Source: Lachnospiraceae bacterium UBA7179
Lineage (GTDB): Bacteria; Bacillota; Clostridia; Lachnospirales; Lachnospiraceae
NCBI GenBank assembly: GCA_002491195.1
Contig: DKVL01000111.1
Span: 1 to 33,259 of the forward strand
Length of the DNA: 33,259 bases
Direction: 5' to 3'
This document shows, one piece after another, positions 30,942 to 33,259 of the stretch. The notes below the pieces were generated by a model. The model was not told the DNA's origin and did no database searches. It worked only from the letters and a program-made list of their open reading frames with translations. How positions within the stretch are numbered: position 1 is the first letter of the stretch; each line of letters begins with the position of its first letter. The position numbers and the translations under genes were made by a program.

Positions 30942-31701
30942 TCAGTTCCTTAATTTTATATCCAACATCTTCAGGGCAATGTGCATCAGACGAAGTAATG
31001 ATCTTCACATGATTCTTTTTCAATATTCTAATCAGTTCTTCATTCATACCAAGTGAAGCCGTCTTGGGACATCTCCTGGCGACGCCGCTATTTTGATCTG
31101 CATACATATTATTTTTGGAGAGTTCGTTAGCCAAACTCTCATAGTAGTCTGATAGCGAATAGGATGGTTTGTGGCCAAATAATTTTATTGCATCGGGATG
31201 ACCGATACCGTCAAATATCCCACTCTTTGCTAATGAAATAGAATCCTCAAAATATCTGCGATATATTTTGTCAACATCAAGCCCTGCCCAATGTTCGGCT
31301 TTATGATCGAAAGCAAAATCGTCGACAAAGTGAATGCTTCCCAATAAAAAATCAAAACCTTTATCCCTTGTCAGTTCAGAAGTAAAGCCCTCAAACTCCT
31401 GAAAGTAGCATATTTCAAGACCAAACCGGATCTCTACTGGGAACTGCACGTTTCGAACCTGTTCGATCAGCTCCAGATAGTCTGCGAGTTTATGCACACC
31501 TGCATTTCTGTGAAACCATGCATCTACATATTCACTGTATGCACACACAGAATCATACATTGGGACAAACTCTTCAAATCGATAACAATGCTCAAGCAGA
31601 CGGATTTCGTCAATCTCCATCTCAACTGCTTTACTTACAAATTGATTGATCCAATCGAGCGTGTACGGGCCGCGTTCAATATGAATATGTCCATCGATCA
31701 T
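30922..31701 (-). CDS. PHP-domain phosphoesterase, HisJ-like
   Basis: A 259-aa protein of the PHP superfamily, the group of histidinol-phosphate phosphatases. MIDGHIHIERG supplies the two N-terminal His (5 and 7). RLLEHCYRFEEF, FLLGSIHFVDDFAFD, GIGHPDAIKLFG and ITSSDAHCPEDVG supply the further metal ligands in the right order, so the trinuclear site looks intact. It lacks the polymerase fusion. No his genes are near, so histidinol phosphate is only one possible substrate. AAGGAGAG precedes the ATG. It is the last gene of a HAD-racemase-PHP run on the minus strand, 41 bp after the racemase. Confidence 0.88.
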   Translation of the reverse strand: MIDGHIHIERGPYTLDWINQFVSKAVEMEIDEIRLLEHCYRFEEFVPMYDSVCAYSEYVDAWFHRNAGVHKLADYLELIEQVRNVQFPVEIRFGLEICYFQEFEGFTSELTRDKGFDFLLGSIHFVDDFAFDHKAEHWAGLDVDKIYRRYFEDSISLAKSGIFDGIGHPDAIKLFGHKPSYSLSDYYESLANELSKNNMYADQNSGVARRCPKTASLGMNEELIRILKKNHVKIITSSDAHCPEDVGYKIKELNNRYHQ

Positions 31702-31742
31702 TTTTCTCTCCTTAAATGATTCCTGAGAAAATAGGAATAGTC

Positions 31743-32435
31743 TTATTCAACAATCAAATCAATTAAATGCTGTATATGTATTTTCATGGTATCTAAGCAT
31801 GAAATAGGACTTACTTCGTCATTCAGCAAAAGAGGCAGCTCTGTACAGCCTAATATTACAGCTTCAATACGATCTTCCTGCTGCATACGCTTTATTATTT
31901 TTTGAAAGCCCTGCAATGTCTCCTCTTTTACAATACCAAGTTCTAATTCCGAAGATATTTTTAAGTTTATATATTCCATTTCCTGTGCAGTCGGTGTGAT
32001 AATTTCGATATTGCTGCTTTGAAACGGTTTCTTAAAAAAATCTTCTTTCATAGTAAAAATCGTTCCAAGCAATCCCAACTTATGCTTATTTAAGCGAATT
32101 GCTTCATCGCGTGTAGCTTCAACAATGCTGACTAACGGAACTAATGACCATTCCTGTAATCTGTCAAACACAATATGCGGTGTATTTGCTGATAAGGCTA
32201 TAAGGTCTGCTCCGCTTGCGATAAGATTTATGATTGCCTGAATTAGATAGTTCGTCAATTCATCATATTTTCGTTCATCGCACAATCTTAAAACATCAAA
32301 TACATTTACGCTCTCAATGACTAAATTTGGAAAGAAATTTTTTCCAATTCTTTTTTGAACGCCATAAACAATATCATGGTAATAGGGAATCGTTGATTCG
32401 GGTCCCATTCCTCCTACCAGGCCTAATTTTTTCAT
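31743..32435 (-). CDS. Aspartate/glutamate racemase family protein
   Basis: A 230-aa protein of the Asp/Glu racemase fold, which inverts an amino acid using two facing acid/base residues. The start MKKLGLVGGMGPESTIPYYH is typical. The second catalytic Cys is present, C197 in ILGCTELP. The first position, usually CNT, reads ANT (A83). E. coli has a related enzyme with Thr at that place and one Cys, so single-Cys forms exist, but Ala offers no acid/base group. Activity is therefore doubtful, or one-directional. It lies 27 bp after the HAD gene and 41 bp before the PHP gene. Confidence 0.88.
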   Translation of the reverse strand: MKKLGLVGGMGPESTIPYYHDIVYGVQKRIGKNFFPNLVIESVNVFDVLRLCDERKYDELTNYLIQAIINLIASGADLIALSANTPHIVFDRLQEWSLVPLVSIVEATRDEAIRLNKHKLGLLGTIFTMKEDFFKKPFQSSNIEIITPTAQEMEYINLKISSELELGIVKEETLQGFQKIIKRMQQEDRIEAVILGCTELPLLLNDEVSPISCLDTMKIHIQHLIDLIVE

Positions 32436-32462
32436 ATCGTCACCTCAAACTGGAATATTTCG

Positions 32463-33137
32463 TTACAGACAATTAAATAATTCATTAATATGATTTATAT
32501 GATAATCTGCATATTTAATGATAGATTTTCTCTGTTCAGCATTTTTCGTTTCCAGCATCTCAGAAAAAACGGTTCCCATCCCTGCTGCCTTCGCACCGCA
32601 TAATTCATTTGAACCGCCATCTCCAACAAACAGACATTGCTCTGGGCATACATTTAAGCGCTGCATTGCTAACTCATAAATCTGCTGATCGGGTTTTAAT
32701 AATCCCACATTGCACGAAAAGATAGAATCATTAAAATACCTAAATAGTGGTGATTGGTTCCAATACTTACAATCAATGCAATCCGCATTACTTATTAGCC
32801 CCAATTTGATATCTTTTAATTTTAATTTTTGTAAAGTATCTAATATTTCTTTCGATACCATTTTTAGAGCATTTTTCATTCTCTGCTCACGAGCATATAA
32901 AACTTGTTCTTTTTGAATAAGACTCGCTTCAAACGGCATAAGGGACATTATCTTATCTATAATTTCTATTTCAGTTTTTACGAAACCCAACGCTCTTTCA
33001 TGATACAGTATATCGTTCTCAGCGTATTGTTCCCACTCGCTAACAGACAAGTTTAATATATTGTATTCATTGTTTGTTTTTTCGTATGTGGGAACTATCA
33101 AAGTGAAAAATAAATCAAAATATATCGCCTTTATCAT
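32463..33137 (-). CDS. HAD family hydrolase
   Basis: A 224-aa HAD subfamily IA phosphatase. Motif I is YFDLFFTL with nucleophile D8; the second Asp is Phe, as in many HAD relatives of the haloacid dehalogenase and YjjG groups. LGLISNADC is motif II, LLKPDQQIYE supplies the Lys, and CLFVGDGGSNELCGAKAAGM is motif IV. The cap is helical. GGAGGAG precedes the ATG. It is the first gene of a close three-gene run with the racemase and PHP genes. Substrate unknown. Confidence 0.9.
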   Translation of the reverse strand: MIKAIYFDLFFTLIVPTYEKTNNEYNILNLSVSEWEQYAENDILYHERALGFVKTEIEIIDKIMSLMPFEASLIQKEQVLYAREQRMKNALKMVSKEILDTLQKLKLKDIKLGLISNADCIDCKYWNQSPLFRYFNDSIFSCNVGLLKPDQQIYELAMQRLNVCPEQCLFVGDGGSNELCGAKAAGMGTVFSEMLETKNAEQRKSIIKYADYHINHINELFNCL

Positions 33138-33205
33138 TTCTCCTCCTATAACTTCCGATTTTGCTTTTCATTTCATTTTCTGATAAATTGGAAGTTTCTT
33201 CTCTA

Positions 33206-33259
33206 TTAGCGGTTATATTTTGCTCCTGCATAAACCAGCAACGCCAATCCCACAACAAA
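33206..33259 (-). CDS. C-terminal end of a membrane protein, cut by the window edge
   Basis: The minus strand from 33259 reads FVVGLALLVYAGAKYNR and then TAA. The hydrophobic stretch followed by a short basic tail is typical of the last helix of a membrane protein. The HAD gene begins 68 bp downstream, so it may belong to the same transcript. Too short for a family call. Confidence 0.4.
   Translation of the reverse strand, partial: FVVGLALLVYAGAKYNR

Noticed and set aside
30942..30952. AGTTCCTTAA motif like the ends of the small repeats
   Set aside because: It lies inside the end of the PHP gene (Lys-Glu-Leu codons on the minus strand), so it is coding and not an element end.

Overview
The window looks like a chromosomal segment of a low-to-moderate GC Firmicute, most likely a gut-type Lachnospiraceae (class Clostridia). 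This is an inference from the AG-rich ribosome binding sites, TTGACA/TATAAT promoters, a tyrosine T-box ahead of tyrS, two relatives of the Rpn (PD-(D/E)XK) family in the form typical of these bacteria, and many small structured intergenic repeats. No 16S, tRNA, phage, CRISPR or complete insertion sequence is visible.

Layout. 165-2413: a translationally coupled surface pair, a membrane-anchored metallophosphoesterase and a secreted NHL-type propeller protein. 2770-5081: a UDP-sugar pyrophosphorylase (UDPGP family) overlapping a HAD phosphatase fused to a DUF4375 domain. 5281-7404: dtd, an MgtC/SapB membrane protein and an SDR oxidoreductase, with three phased DnaA-box-like sites between the last two. 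7405-8672: a debris-rich stretch with a 112-bp MITE and its 9-bp target duplication, a 64-aa small protein and a decayed Rpn-family gene. 8672-9878: a possible vWA-like protein and a second metallophosphoesterase. On the minus strand, 9975-12334 carries a GNAT, purC and an XRE-methyltransferase fusion that overlaps purC. 12335-12859 holds a facing pair of palindromic repeats. 12860-17068: an ABC exporter, an intact Rpn-like nuclease and a CPBP membrane protein lacking one catalytic His.

17306-22795: a tandem bacteriohemerythrin, a MerR/GyrI-type regulator with a classic 19-bp-spacer promoter, a DUF1801 protein, a VOC-DUF3795 fusion with an AraC regulator, a Cof-type HAD fragment and a membrane-anchored XRE regulator. 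22945-24733: tyrS with a well resolved T-box leader (specifier UAC). 24926-30778: a lipoprotein, a lone C39-like Cys/His protein, then a 1061-aa hybrid histidine kinase and a two-receiver partner whose first receiver is degenerate. 30922-33259 (minus): a PHP phosphoesterase, an Asp/Glu racemase-family protein, a HAD hydrolase and the tail of a membrane protein.

The most unusual content is non-coding. A structured repeat occurs three times (2467-2546, 8393-8480 and, on the minus strand, 24277-24383). It shares an AAATATGYCRCTAA core and a CGAGTAGGG segment, and paired arms that differ in sequence. One copy sits in the tyrS mRNA between the T-box terminator and the start codon. Several other small palindromic elements, some with recurring TTAGGAACAGT or AGTTCCTTAA ends, occupy most of the longer gaps. 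Family assignments rest on motifs read by eye; no database search was run.
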